This document shows, piece after piece, positions 1-7,877 of a stretch of DNA of 26,228 nt. The position numbers and the translations under genes are program-made. Below the pieces are notes generated by a model. That model had not been told where the DNA came from and made no database searches. It worked only from the letters and a program-made list of their open reading frames with translations. The DNA lies in NCBI GenBank assembly GCA_913064995.1, contig CAJYBL010000007.1, forward strand, positions 1 to 26,228, given 5' to 3'. How positions within the stretch are numbered: the first letter of the stretch is position 1; every line of letters starts with the position of its first letter. Origin of the DNA: an uncultured Alphaproteobacteria bacterium. GTDB lineage: Bacteria > Pseudomonadota > Alphaproteobacteria > Puniceispirillales > Puniceispirillaceae.

Positions 1-174
1 CGTTCAAAAGCGGTAATGCGTCCGAAATAGCATTTTTTTCTTTTTTGGAAAGGTAAAATTCACTAATACAGAAAATAAATGCTTTTTGATTAAAAATTTA
101 AGCAAAATTTTGTGAAAATGTGTGTTTTGAGGCAATCAGCATTCGAGCTGCAGTCGCGGCGGTGATCTTCACGC
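1..174. other. Non-coding AT-rich leader region
   Basis: I see no open frame of any length or recognisable gene end here. The first 120 bases are AT-rich with long T and A runs, as often found upstream of a promoter. Stops occur in all forward frames. This is simply the 5' flank of the thiamine operon. Confidence 0.5.
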
Positions 175-203
175 TTGAAATTGCCGCTTCGGCTGGCTAG
201 GGT
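175..203 (+). promoter_or_regulatory. Candidate sigma70-type promoter of the thiamine operon
   Basis: A TTGAAA -35 box (175-180), a 17-base spacer and a TAGGGT -10 box (198-203) are visible. Transcription from here would begin near 209-211, which is exactly where the P1 stem of the TPP riboswitch begins. That agreement is the main support. The -10 box is a poor match to TATAAT, so this is a prediction only. Confidence 0.4.
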
Positions 204-209
204 GGGTTA

Positions 210-312
210 TCTGTTGGGGTGCTTTGGTTTAACCAGTTGGTTGATGCCAAGGCTGAGAAGCGAAAGCTAACTCATGGAACCTGATCCAGTTAAAACTGGC
301 GTAGGGAACGGA
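210..312 (+). ncRNA. TPP riboswitch (THI element)
   Basis: The conserved blocks of the thiamine pyrophosphate aptamer appear in order: GGGGTGC at 216-222, GGCTGAGAA near 261-269, GAACCTGATC near 277-286, and GCGTAGGGAA near 299-308. P1 can form between 210-215 (TCTGTT) and 307-312 (AACGGA) with one wobble pair. The CAGTTAAAACTGG hairpin before the last block matches the P4/P5 side. It lies directly upstream of thiD and a complete set of thiamine genes, so it should lower expression when TPP is plentiful. An open frame starting at 274 falls inside the aptamer and is not the real start of thiD. Confidence 0.96.
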
Positions 313-384
313 GATCATACCAGATCGCAGCGGCTGTCTCTCCTGTCCCTTCGCAAGCCATTTGTTTTTGGGACGCGTCGCATG
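303..384 (+). promoter_or_regulatory. Predicted riboswitch expression platform hiding the thiD ribosome binding site
   Basis: Two mutually exclusive pairings can be drawn by hand. GTCCC (345-349) can pair with GGGAC (370-374), which holds the only SD-like bases ahead of the thiD ATG at 382. Alternatively, 339-350 can pair with 303-314, at 10 of 12 positions, which would break P1 of the aptamer. This suggests that TPP stabilises P1, frees 339-350 and lets it sequester the SD. No strong U-run terminator is seen, so control is more likely at translation. No folding program was run. Confidence 0.45.
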
Positions 385-1194
385 TTTAAATCAGACGATC
401 AAAAGCCAGTTGCAACCGCATTGACCATTGCCGGATCGGACAGTGGCGGCGGCGCGGGAATTCAGGCCGATCTGAAAAGCTTTTCCGCGCATGGCGTTTA
501 TGGTGCAAGCGTCATTACTGCGGTAACGGCGCAAAACACCCGATTGGTCACAAAGGTCGAAGCGATTTCGCCAGCGATGATCAGGGCGCAGATTGATGCG
601 GTGCTATCTGATATCCGGATTGACGCTATTAAAATTGGGATGTTGGCAACGCCTGCGGTGATTGACGCCGTTGCCGATAGTCTTGCCGGTTTTCGTGGGC
701 CGATTGTCCTTGATCCGGTCATGGTGGCAAAATCAGGCGATGCATTGCTGCAAGATGATGCCGTATCCTGCCTGATTGAGAGATTGCTGCCGCGTGCCAG
801 CCTGCTAACCCCCAATATTCCTGAAGCAGAACGGCTTTTGTCGGGCAAGAGTGATTTGACACCAAAAGAACAGGGCAAAGCGCTTTTGGGTCTGGGGCCA
901 GCTGCCATTTTAATGAAAGGTGGCCATGCAGATGGCGCGGTTTGCCATGATTATTTGGTGATTGAGTCGCAAATCGTCGGTTTTGACGCGCCGCGCATTG
1001 ATACCGGCAATACGCATGGCACGGGATGTTCGCTGTCATCGGCGATTACCGCGGGTCTTGCTAAAAATATGGCGCTTGATGAGGCCATAGGCACAGCGCA
1101 TCAATGGCTTCATGGCGCAATTAAAGCCGCCGACCAACTTGGCATCGGGCAAGGCCATGGGCCGGTGCATCATTTTCACCAATTCTGGAGATAG
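382..1194 (+). CDS. thiD: Hydroxymethylpyrimidine/phosphomethylpyrimidine kinase
   Basis: This enzyme phosphorylates HMP to HMP-P and then HMP-PP, the pyrimidine half of thiamine. The 270-residue length fits the family (about 266). Near the N-terminus is the ribokinase-fold signature IAGSDSGGGAGIQADLK; near residue 210 is the anion-hole motif DTGNTHGTGCSLSSA with the catalytic Asp/Gly region. I chose ATG 382 because homology begins just after it and because the longer frame from 274 would lie inside the riboswitch. It is the first gene of a ten-gene thiamine operon under that riboswitch. Since no thiC lies in the operon, its substrate here may largely be salvaged HMP made by the TenA/ThiXYZ route encoded downstream. 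Confidence 0.95.
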   Translation: MFKSDDQKPVATALTIAGSDSGGGAGIQADLKSFSAHGVYGASVITAVTAQNTRLVTKVEAISPAMIRAQIDAVLSDIRIDAIKIGMLATPAVIDAVADSLAGFRGPIVLDPVMVAKSGDALLQDDAVSCLIERLLPRASLLTPNIPEAERLLSGKSDLTPKEQGKALLGLGPAAILMKGGHADGAVCHDYLVIESQIVGFDAPRIDTGNTHGTGCSLSSAITAGLAKNMALDEAIGTAHQWLHGAIKAADQLGIGQGHGPVHHFHQFWR

Positions 1195-1197
1195 CGT

Positions 1198-2220
1198 GTG
1201 ACGGAGCCACAGATCACTATTGTTGGCGGTGGGGTTGCGGGACTTTGCCTTGCTGCTGAATTGGCAGAACGCGGTGTTTCTTTGCGGATTTTTGACCGCT
1301 ACGGCCGCCCTGCCAAACATGGCTGCTCATGGTGGGCTGGTGGCATGCTGGCGCCTTTTTGTGAAAGCGAGGCGGCTGAAGAGCCGGTAGTCAGGCTCGG
1401 TCAAGAAGCCGCCGGATGGTGGCAGCGGCATAATGTGAATGTTGAGCGCAATGGCTCGCTGGTGCTGGCGCTTAGCCGTGATGGCGGCGAATTGGATCGC
1501 TATGCCCGCCGAACCGAACAATATGAATGGGTTGATGCTGATGGCGTGCCTGTCTTAGAACCTGATTTGGCCGGTCGGGCGCAGCGTGGCCTGTTCTTTC
1601 CAACCGAAGCGCATTTATCGCCGCGAGATGCTTTGGCCTGTCTTGTTGGTGAATTGGAAAGCCGCAATATTACGATTGAAACCGCCGATGGTTTGGATTT
1701 TCCGGATAATGATAATGAAGCGGCACTGCCAACCAAGGTTCGTAAAATTGACTGTCGCGGCCTGTCAGCATCGGATGCCATGCAGGATTTGCGTGGGGTC
1801 AAAGGTGAAATGCTGGTGATCCGGTCAGCTGATATCACTTTGTCGCGGCCGGTGCGGTTGCTGCATCCTCGGATTCCGATCTACCTTGTGCCGCGCGGCG
1901 ATGGTGTTTTCATGCTTGGCGCAACGCAAATTGAATCGGGAAACAGGCATGCGGCAAGCGTGCGTTCGGTCCTTGAATTGCTGAGCGCTGCCTATGCGCT
2001 TCATCCGGCTTTTGGCGAGGCTGAGATATTGGAAATTGGCGTCGATGCGCGGCCTGCCTTTCCCGATAATTTACCGCGGATCAGGTGCCGTGGAGACTGG
2101 CTTTATGTCAATGGGCTGTTTCGACATGGGTTTTTGCTGGCACCAGCGATGGCGCGGATGACGGCCGATTATCTGCTTTCAGGACAGATTCCAGAGGTGA
2201 TGGATGAAAATCTCAATTAA
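1198..2220 (+). CDS. thiO: Glycine oxidase ThiO
   Basis: This is an FAD-dependent amine oxidase that turns glycine into iminoglycine (dehydroglycine), a building block of the thiazole ring, using oxygen. The N-terminus shows the Rossmann dinucleotide motif VGGGVAGLCLAAELAERG followed by an acidic residue at the end of the second strand (FDR). The C-terminal GVDARPAFPDNLPRI and YVNGLFRHGFLLAPAMA segments are typical of the DAO/ThiO family. It has 340 residues. The start is GTG 1198, three bases after the thiD stop, with GGAG at 1187-1190. Its presence in place of ThiH means an aerobic route to the thiazole. Confidence 0.93.
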   Translation: MTEPQITIVGGGVAGLCLAAELAERGVSLRIFDRYGRPAKHGCSWWAGGMLAPFCESEAAEEPVVRLGQEAAGWWQRHNVNVERNGSLVLALSRDGGELDRYARRTEQYEWVDADGVPVLEPDLAGRAQRGLFFPTEAHLSPRDALACLVGELESRNITIETADGLDFPDNDNEAALPTKVRKIDCRGLSASDAMQDLRGVKGEMLVIRSADITLSRPVRLLHPRIPIYLVPRGDGVFMLGATQIESGNRHAASVRSVLELLSAAYALHPAFGEAEILEIGVDARPAFPDNLPRIRCRGDWLYVNGLFRHGFLLAPAMARMTADYLLSGQIPEVMDENLN

Positions 2221-2401
2221 CGGCGTGGCGAAAGACATCACCAGCACCAATCTAGCGGCCGTTTTGCATGAGGCTGGCTATGGTGATGCGCGTGTGGCAA
2301 CCGCGGTGAATGGCCATTTTGTTCCGGTTGGCCAGCGTGCGTCATGCCCGATCGAAGCTGGTGATCAGTTGGAAATTGTTGCGCCGCGGCAAGGAGGGTG
2401 A
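2204..2401 (+). CDS. thiS: Sulfur carrier protein ThiS
   Basis: This is a 65-residue ubiquitin-fold sulfur carrier. The protein ends in Gly-Gly, the terminus that is adenylated by ThiF and converted to a thiocarboxylate before donating sulfur to ThiG. The middle shows TAVNGHFVP and the end VAPRQGG, both family features. The gene starts 17 bases before the end of thiO in another frame, and ends just before the thiG start. The tight overlap suggests translational coupling with both neighbours. Confidence 0.95.
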   Translation: MKISINGVAKDITSTNLAAVLHEAGYGDARVATAVNGHFVPVGQRASCPIEAGDQLEIVAPRQGG

Positions 2402-2402
2402 T

Positions 2403-3176
2403 GTGACAGCATTTTATGGAGTTGAATTGCCAACTGCCTTCATGCTTGGGACGGCGCAATATCCATCGCCAGCAATTCTTGGCGCGGCTTTTCGCGAATC
2501 TGCAGCATCAGTTGCGACGGTTTCGGTTCGGCGCGAGGCCGCTGGCGCACAGGCAGGCGAGGGGTTTTGGCGGCTTATTCGCGATCTTGGTGTCCATGTG
2601 CTGCCCAATACCGCCGGATGTTATTCACCAGGCGAGGCGATCACTACGGCAAAAATGGCTCGCGAATTATTTGAAACCGACTGGATCAAACTTGAAGTCA
2701 TTGGCCATAGCGATAGTTTGCAGCCCGACCCGTTTGGTCTTGTCGAGGCGGCGGCCAGCCTTTGCCGTGATGGGTTTAAGGTGTTTCCTTATACGACCGA
2801 AGATCTGGTTCTTGCTGACCGGCTTCTTGATGCTGGATGCGAGGTGCTGATGCCGTGGGGCGCGCCAATTGGTACCGGGTTGGGGTTGGTAAACCCCTAT
2901 GGATTGCGAAGCTTGCGCGCGCAATATCCTGATGTGCCGATGGTTATTGATGCGGGGCTTGGGCTGCCATCACAGGCGGCGCAGGCAATGGAAATGGGAT
3001 TTGATGCGCTGCTGTTGAATACCGCAGTCGCCAAGGCTGGGGACCCGGTGGCGATGGCCGTTGCGTTTGCCAAGGCGATTGAGGCTGGCAAGCTTGCCAG
3101 AAATGCCGATCCGATGGAACCGCGCGATATGGCCGCGCCATCTACCCCGCTGATTGGAAAGGCGTTTTTACAGTGA
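2403..3176 (+). CDS. thiG: Thiazole synthase ThiG
   Basis: ThiG builds the thiazole phosphate ring from 1-deoxyxylulose 5-phosphate, iminoglycine and the ThiS thiocarboxylate. The protein is 257 residues. It contains the KLEVIGH motif with the Schiff-base lysine, PNTAGC near residue 65, and LMPWGAPIGTGLG and DAGLGLPSQAAQAMEMG farther on, all classic ThiG segments. I chose GTG 2403: an AGGAGG ribosome binding site lies at 2392-2397 and homology begins right after it. The long upstream extension to 2310 overlaps thiS and has no support. It sits between thiS and thiE in the operon. Confidence 0.95.
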   Translation: MTAFYGVELPTAFMLGTAQYPSPAILGAAFRESAASVATVSVRREAAGAQAGEGFWRLIRDLGVHVLPNTAGCYSPGEAITTAKMARELFETDWIKLEVIGHSDSLQPDPFGLVEAAASLCRDGFKVFPYTTEDLVLADRLLDAGCEVLMPWGAPIGTGLGLVNPYGLRSLRAQYPDVPMVIDAGLGLPSQAAQAMEMGFDALLLNTAVAKAGDPVAMAVAFAKAIEAGKLARNADPMEPRDMAAPSTPLIGKAFLQ

Positions 3177-3769
3177 ATCTTGATCGGTTTTATCCCATTT
3201 TTGATCATCCTGACTGGCTGGAGCGTATGTTGCCGTTAGGGGTCAAGCTTGTGCAAATGCGAATCAAGGATTTGCCAGCGGATGAAACCCGCGCGGCCTT
3301 GCAACGATCAAAGCGATTATGCGATGCGGCAGGTGTCATCATGGTGGTGAATGATTTCTGGGAAATGGCGATTGATCTTGATTGTGATTGGATTCACCTT
3401 GGTCAAGAAGACCTTGACGATGCTGATATGGCGGCAATCCGGCGTGCTGGCTTGAAAATAGGCATCAGCACGCATGATGAGGATGAACTTGAGCGGGCCT
3501 TGGCCGAAGAGCCTGATTATGTTGCGCTTGGGCCGGTTTATCCAACAATTCTGAAAAAAATGAAATGGATTGAACAGGGGTTGGATCGGGTCCAGCAGTG
3601 GAAAAACTACATTGGTGATTTGCCGCTTGTTGGGATTGGCGGCATGACGATTGATCGCGCCGCAGGGGTTTATGCGGCTGGTGCTGATATCGTTTCGGTT
3701 GTGACCGATATCACATTGAATGAAAATCCCGAAGACCGCCTAAAAGAATGGGTAAAGGCAACAAGATGA
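3173..3769 (+). CDS. thiE: Thiamine-phosphate synthase ThiE
   Basis: ThiE joins HMP-PP with the thiazole phosphate to give thiamine phosphate. The TIM-barrel landmarks are in order: QMRIKD for the pyrophosphate-binding strand, VNDFWEMAIDLDCDWIHLGQ, GISTHDEDE, VALGPVYPT and VGIGGMT. At 198 residues it is slightly short but complete. It starts with GTG 3173, overlapping the thiG stop (GTGA). The final coupling enzyme lying beside both half-pathways makes the operon self-contained except for pyrimidine synthesis and the final kinase (ThiL), which are not in this window. Confidence 0.93.
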   Translation: MNLDRFYPIFDHPDWLERMLPLGVKLVQMRIKDLPADETRAALQRSKRLCDAAGVIMVVNDFWEMAIDLDCDWIHLGQEDLDDADMAAIRRAGLKIGISTHDEDELERALAEEPDYVALGPVYPTILKKMKWIEQGLDRVQQWKNYIGDLPLVGIGGMTIDRAAGVYAAGADIVSVVTDITLNENPEDRLKEWVKATR

Positions 3770-4737
3770 GCCGGTATGACCGACAGATCAGCGTTGCTGA
3801 ATTTGGGGCTGATGGTCAGAAAAAACTGGCTGCGGCCACAATTCTTGTTGTTGGGGCTGGGGGGCTAGCAAGCCCTGTTCTGCAATACCTGGCAGGTGCC
3901 GGCCTTGGTCATATAAAGGTGATGGATTACGATATCGTCAGCGTGAACAATATGCATCGGCAAACAATTTTCCGCACGGATGATCTTGGGCTTGCTAAGG
4001 CTGGCGCGGCTGCAACAAATATGCGTGGCTTGAACCCTGATTGCCTGATGACGCCGATAATCGAGCCGCTGACGCCTGATAATATTGAAACATATGCCAG
4101 TGATGTCGATTTGGTGCTGGATTGTGCCGACAGTTTTGCGGTTAGCTATAGTCTTTCCGATTATTGCTTGAACCGGTTGCCATTGATCCATGCATCGGTT
4201 GTTGGAACGGTAGGCTATGTTGGTGGGTTTTGTTATAATGCGCCAAGCCTTCGTGCGGTTTTTCCTGATTTGCCAAAACGGTTTGGCAGTTGCGCCGAAG
4301 ATGGTGTTTTGGGGCCAATTGTTGGCATTATAGGATCACTTCAAGCGCAAATGACTCTTGCCGTCATCACCAAGCAGCTCTCATCATCACTTGGCCAGCT
4401 TGTGACCTATGACGCCATTGGAAATCGGTTTGGTGGGTTCCGCTTTGATGGGGTCGAAGAACCCGATGCCGCGTTGGCATTTATCAGCCCGCTGCAATTA
4501 AAAAGTGGTGATCTTGTGATTGATTTACGCACGGCGGACGAGGCTGATTTGATCACTACCGATGCGCAGCGGCTTGGCATTGATCAGATCACGCCTGATT
4601 TACCACTTAAAGGCATTAGACGTGTTGTCCTTTGCTGTCGGTCTGGCCAACGTGCATGGGCAGCGGCAGAAAAACTTTCTGGATTCTGGTCTGGATCCAT
4701 TTCACTGATCGCGGCTGGCGATCCAAATCTTATTTAA
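3766..4737 (+). CDS. thiF: ThiF adenylyltransferase with a C-terminal rhodanese-like domain
   Basis: This E1-like enzyme adenylates the Gly-Gly end of ThiS and helps load sulfur. Residues 25-60 carry the nucleotide-binding VVGAGGLASPVLQYLAGAGLG and the following acidic strand end. Residues 174-190 (GSCAEDGVLGPIVG) keep Cys176, which matches the cysteine used by E. coli ThiF for the ThiS acyl-disulfide. Neither of the two zinc-binding CxxC pairs of E. coli ThiF is present. Residues 240-323 form a rhodanese-like domain with the loop CRSGQR (Cys291), so the protein may supply its own persulfide. The start is ATG 3766, overlapping the thiE stop. Length is 323 residues against about 250 for plain ThiF. 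Confidence 0.88.
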   Translation: MSRYDRQISVAEFGADGQKKLAAATILVVGAGGLASPVLQYLAGAGLGHIKVMDYDIVSVNNMHRQTIFRTDDLGLAKAGAAATNMRGLNPDCLMTPIIEPLTPDNIETYASDVDLVLDCADSFAVSYSLSDYCLNRLPLIHASVVGTVGYVGGFCYNAPSLRAVFPDLPKRFGSCAEDGVLGPIVGIIGSLQAQMTLAVITKQLSSSLGQLVTYDAIGNRFGGFRFDGVEEPDAALAFISPLQLKSGDLVIDLRTADEADLITTDAQRLGIDQITPDLPLKGIRRVVLCCRSGQRAWAAAEKLSGFWSGSISLIAAGDPNLI

Positions 4738-4751
4738 AAAAGAGGTTAAAG

Positions 4752-5690
4752 ATGAAAAAATATCTTATTGTTTTACTTTGTTTATTTATAAGCACGCCGT
4801 TGCAAGCGCAAGACCGGGTAACGCTTTTGCTAGATTGGTTTATCAATCCGGATCACGGGCCAATTATTATTGCTCAGGAAAAGGGTTATTTTGCTGATGC
4901 CGGCCTTGAGGTTGAGGTAATCGCTCCGGCTGATCCCGCTGATCCGCCAAAAATGGTGGCAGCCGGAAAGGCCGATCTTGCCGTTTCCTATCAGCCGCAA
5001 TTGCATCTTCAAGTTGCTGAGGGCATGCCCCTTGTTCGGGTTGGAACCTTGGTGGCAACACCGCTAAATTGTTTGCTGGTACTAAAAGACGGCAAGATCA
5101 AATCCATTGCCGATCTTAAAGGAAAAAAGGTTGGTTTTTCCGTTGCTGGTGTTGAAGAAGCTCTGCTGACAACGATTTTGGCACGTAACGGCCTGTCGAT
5201 GACGGATATCGAGCTGGTGAATGTGAACTGGTCATTGTCGCCATCATTAATGTCGGGACAGGTTGATGCAGTAATTGGCGCTTTTCGCAATTTTGAATTA
5301 AATCAGATGGATATCGAGGGGGTTCCGGGGCGTTGTTTCTATCTTGAAGAAGAGGGGCTTCCTGCATATGACGAATTGATCTATGTCGCCAACCCCGACC
5401 GCATGAATAAGGATGTTGTTCGCCGGTTCTTGCAGGCAACCGAACTTGCAACGCAATTCATCGTTAATCATCCGCAGGAAAGCTGGGAAATTTTCAAAGG
5501 CACTGCCAAGGAATTGGATGATGAATTGAACGCCCGCGCATGGAAAGACACCCTGCCGCGCTTTGCTTTGCGTCCTGAGGCGTTGGATGAAGGCCGCTAC
5601 AGCCGCTTTGAGAGCTTTTTGAGAGAGGCGGGTCTGTTAGAGGATATTCGTCCTGTATCGAAACTGGCGATTGATTTGGGGGCGCAATGA
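4752..5690 (+). CDS. thiY: Periplasmic pyrimidine-precursor binding protein ThiY
   Basis: This is a solute-binding protein of the NMT1/THI5-like family. It has a signal peptide (residues 1 to about 20, with a hydrophobic core and LQAQ before the mature start). The mature part shows LDWFINPDHGPIIIAQEKGYF and the following GLEVEVIAPADPADPPKMVAAGKADLA, the hallmark of ThiY/SsuA-like proteins that bind formylaminopyrimidine. Length is 312 residues. The start is ATG 4752, with AGAGG eight bases upstream. The thiF-thiY gap (14 bases) is one of the few non-overlapping joints in the operon. Together with ThiZ and ThiX it should import a thiamine breakdown product for salvage. Ligand identity is inferred from the family and the tenA neighbour. 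Confidence 0.9.
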   Translation: MKKYLIVLLCLFISTPLQAQDRVTLLLDWFINPDHGPIIIAQEKGYFADAGLEVEVIAPADPADPPKMVAAGKADLAVSYQPQLHLQVAEGMPLVRVGTLVATPLNCLLVLKDGKIKSIADLKGKKVGFSVAGVEEALLTTILARNGLSMTDIELVNVNWSLSPSLMSGQVDAVIGAFRNFELNQMDIEGVPGRCFYLEEEGLPAYDELIYVANPDRMNKDVVRRFLQATELATQFIVNHPQESWEIFKGTAKELDDELNARAWKDTLPRFALRPEALDEGRYSRFESFLREAGLLEDIRPVSKLAIDLGAQ

Positions 5691-6361
5691 CAGAATATGG
5701 CAATAGCTTTGCCGCATGGCGTAAGGCAACAGGGGCAGCATGGCAGGATTATGTCTGTCATGGTTTTGTAACCGAATTGGGCAGTGGTACGCTGCCCAAT
5801 TCCGCCTTTTTGCATTATCTGGTTCAAGATTATCTGTTTTTGATTCATTTTTCGCGGGCTTGGGCGCTTGCCGTTACCAAGGCTGAAGATGTTGCTGAAA
5901 TGCGCGCCTGTGCGGCAACTGTGAATGCGCTTGTAAATGACGAGATCAGTCTGCATATCCGCATTTGCGCCGCGGCAGGCATTGATGAGGCCACATTATT
6001 TTCGGCCACCGAAGAAACCGCCAATCTGGCTTATACGCGCTATGTTCTTGATGCCGGTCATTCCGGTGACTTTCTGGATCTGATGGCTGCCTTGGCGCCT
6101 TGTGTGCTTGGTTATGGTGAAATTGGCGCAAGGCTAGTGGCCGCAGGTCATGAAGCAGCCTATGCCGATTGGATCGAAACCTATGGTGGCGATGATTATC
6201 AGCAGGTTTGCCGCGATGTCGGATCATTGATCGATAATGCGGTGTTGCGCCGGCTTGGTGAACAACCAACAAAAAGCCCGCGTTGGGCTGGGCTTTGCCA
6301 GCGTTTTGCTACAGCGACACGGCTTGAGACTGGATTTTGGCAAATGGGGCTTAACAGGTGA
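5687..6361 (+). CDS. tenA: Aminopyrimidine aminohydrolase TenA (thiaminase II)
   Basis: TenA hydrolyses 4-amino-5-aminomethyl-2-methylpyrimidine to HMP, completing salvage of degraded thiamine. The all-helical fold shows YLVQDYLFL with Asp48 and the conserved ALAPCVLGYGEIG segment, with the catalytic Cys139. Length is 224 residues, normal for the family. The start ATG 5687 overlaps the thiY stop (ATGA). It lies between the binding protein and the ATPase of its supply transporter, which supports the salvage role. The deformylating enzyme (YlmB) that would act before it is not in the window. This is the cysteine-type TenA. Confidence 0.93.
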   Translation: MTEYGNSFAAWRKATGAAWQDYVCHGFVTELGSGTLPNSAFLHYLVQDYLFLIHFSRAWALAVTKAEDVAEMRACAATVNALVNDEISLHIRICAAAGIDEATLFSATEETANLAYTRYVLDAGHSGDFLDLMAALAPCVLGYGEIGARLVAAGHEAAYADWIETYGGDDYQQVCRDVGSLIDNAVLRRLGEQPTKSPRWAGLCQRFATATRLETGFWQMGLNR

Positions 6362-7140
6362 CAGGCAGCAAGGCAAAATCGGCACAGGCGCCACATATAG
6401 GGCAGGGGGCATTAATATCCAACAGTCCTGCGTTGCATTTTCATGGCAGTGCCGCAATTGCCGGAACGTTTATTTTTGATCCGCTTGATCTTGATATTGC
6501 CGCGGGGAAATGGACCTGTCTTCTTGGCGCGTCCGGAGTTGGAAAAACAACGGTTTTGCGGCTGCTGGCTGGGCTAGGCGATCATATTGATCATGTTGGA
6601 TCGATCAAAACAAGTGATGGTCAATCGTTTGCTGGCCGTATTAGCCTGATGGCGCAAACTGATAATCTGATGCCGTGGCTTGATGTTTTTGACAATATTG
6701 TGATTGGCAGCCGGCTTCGTGGCGATGCGGTTGATGGTGATCGGGCTGAAAAGCTGATCGAACAGGTTGGCCTTACCGCTCACCGACATAAAAAGCCAAA
6801 TGCGTTATCGGGTGGTCAGCGTCAAAGGGTGGCCTTGGCACGCACCTTGATGGAAGGCAGGCCCATTGTCTTGCTTGACGAGCCTTTTTCGGCGCTCGAC
6901 GCCAAAATTCGTGCGGAAATGCAGGAATTGGCCGCACGTTTATTTGCTGGCAAAACCGTGTGTTTGATTACGCATGACCCCGGTGAGGCTGCACGGCTCG
7001 GCGATGTGATTTTTGTGATGAATGCAACCGGACTACACAGCGTTACCCCGCCATCATCGCCGGTGATACGCCCCTATGATGCGCCGGATGTTCTGGCCTG
7101 TCAGGGGCAGCTTTTGCGCCTGCTCCGTGAAACGCCATGA
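6358..7140 (+). CDS. thiZ: ABC transporter ATP-binding protein ThiZ
   Basis: This is the ATPase of the pyrimidine-precursor importer. Walker A is GASGVGKTT near residue 60, the signature is LSGGQRQRVALARTL near residue 150, Walker B is IVLLDEPFSALD, and the switch histidine is in LITHDPGEAARLGD. It belongs to the nitrate/sulfonate/taurine ATPase class that usually works with NMT1-type binding proteins. Length is 260 residues. The start is GTG 6358, overlapping the tenA stop (GTGA). The roughly 35 residues before the core domain are not clearly conserved, so a later start cannot be excluded. Confidence 0.9.
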   Translation: MTGSKAKSAQAPHIGQGALISNSPALHFHGSAAIAGTFIFDPLDLDIAAGKWTCLLGASGVGKTTVLRLLAGLGDHIDHVGSIKTSDGQSFAGRISLMAQTDNLMPWLDVFDNIVIGSRLRGDAVDGDRAEKLIEQVGLTAHRHKKPNALSGGQRQRVALARTLMEGRPIVLLDEPFSALDAKIRAEMQELAARLFAGKTVCLITHDPGEAARLGDVIFVMNATGLHSVTPPSSPVIRPYDAPDVLACQGQLLRLLRETP

Positions 7141-7877
7141 TGCGCGCGCTTCGCATTATCGGGGTGACCATGTTAATTCTGTCTTTATGGCACCTTCTTG
7201 TTGTTTTGACGGGCTTGCCTGCCTTTATTCTGCCATCACCGGCACGCGTTGGCATGGCTTTGGCTGGCAATCTCGTATTGATTGCGCATCATGCCAGCGT
7301 AACCATGGCCGAAGTAATGATCGGCTTGCTTCTTGGTGCGGTTCTTGGGGTGATGACGGCGATCAGTCTGGCGCAGTCGCCGATCGCCCGCGTTGTTGTG
7401 CGGCCGATGATGGTTCTTAGTCAGGCTTTGCCGGTTTTTGCCTTGGCGCCGGTTTTAACGCTGTGGCTTGGCTATGGCTTATGGCCCAAAATCATCATGG
7501 CCTTGCTGATCATCTATTTTCCGGTGACGTCGGCCTTTTTCGACGGTTTGATGCAAACGCCGCGCGGCATGCTTGATCAGGCAAAGGTTATGCAAGCGCG
7601 GCCATGGCAGATTATGCGTCATATCCGTATTCCGGCCGCCATTCCGGCATTGGCATCGGGATTGCGGTTGGCTGCGGTTTATGCGCCGATTGGCGCAATC
7701 ATTGGCGAATGGGTTGGCGCTTCACAGGGTCTTGGCTATCTAATGCTATTGGCAAATGGCCGTGCCAAGATTGATTTGATGTTTGCCGCATTGATCGTCT
7801 TGGCGGTTTTGACCTTATTGCTGCATGCGTCGGTTGACCGGCTATGCAGCTATGTGGTGCGGCGTCAACAGGCTTAG
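7137..7877 (+). CDS. thiX: ABC transporter permease ThiX
   Basis: This is the membrane component of the ThiXYZ importer, with about six hydrophobic segments. The cytoplasmic EAA loop is recognisable (QAKVMQARPWQIMRHIRIPAAIPALASGLR), which docks onto the ATPase. The N-terminus shows a hydrophobic helix followed by LPSPARVGMAL, common to the SsuC/TauC/ThiX family. Length is 246 residues. The start ATG 7137 overlaps the thiZ stop (ATGA). It is the last gene of the operon, and its stop codon overlaps that of the convergent queF by two bases, with no visible terminator between them. Confidence 0.9.
   Translation: MMRALRIIGVTMLILSLWHLLVVLTGLPAFILPSPARVGMALAGNLVLIAHHASVTMAEVMIGLLLGAVLGVMTAISLAQSPIARVVVRPMMVLSQALPVFALAPVLTLWLGYGLWPKIIMALLIIYFPVTSAFFDGLMQTPRGMLDQAKVMQARPWQIMRHIRIPAAIPALASGLRLAAVYAPIGAIIGEWVGASQGLGYLMLLANGRAKIDLMFAALIVLAVLTLLLHASVDRLCSYVVRRQQA

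Noticed and set aside
274..381. N-terminal extension of ThiD
   Set aside because: It lies inside the TPP riboswitch and shows no family resemblance; the conserved protein begins at 382.
2310..2402. N-terminal extension of ThiG
   Set aside because: It overlaps thiS in another frame; the AGGAGG and homology fit GTG 2403.
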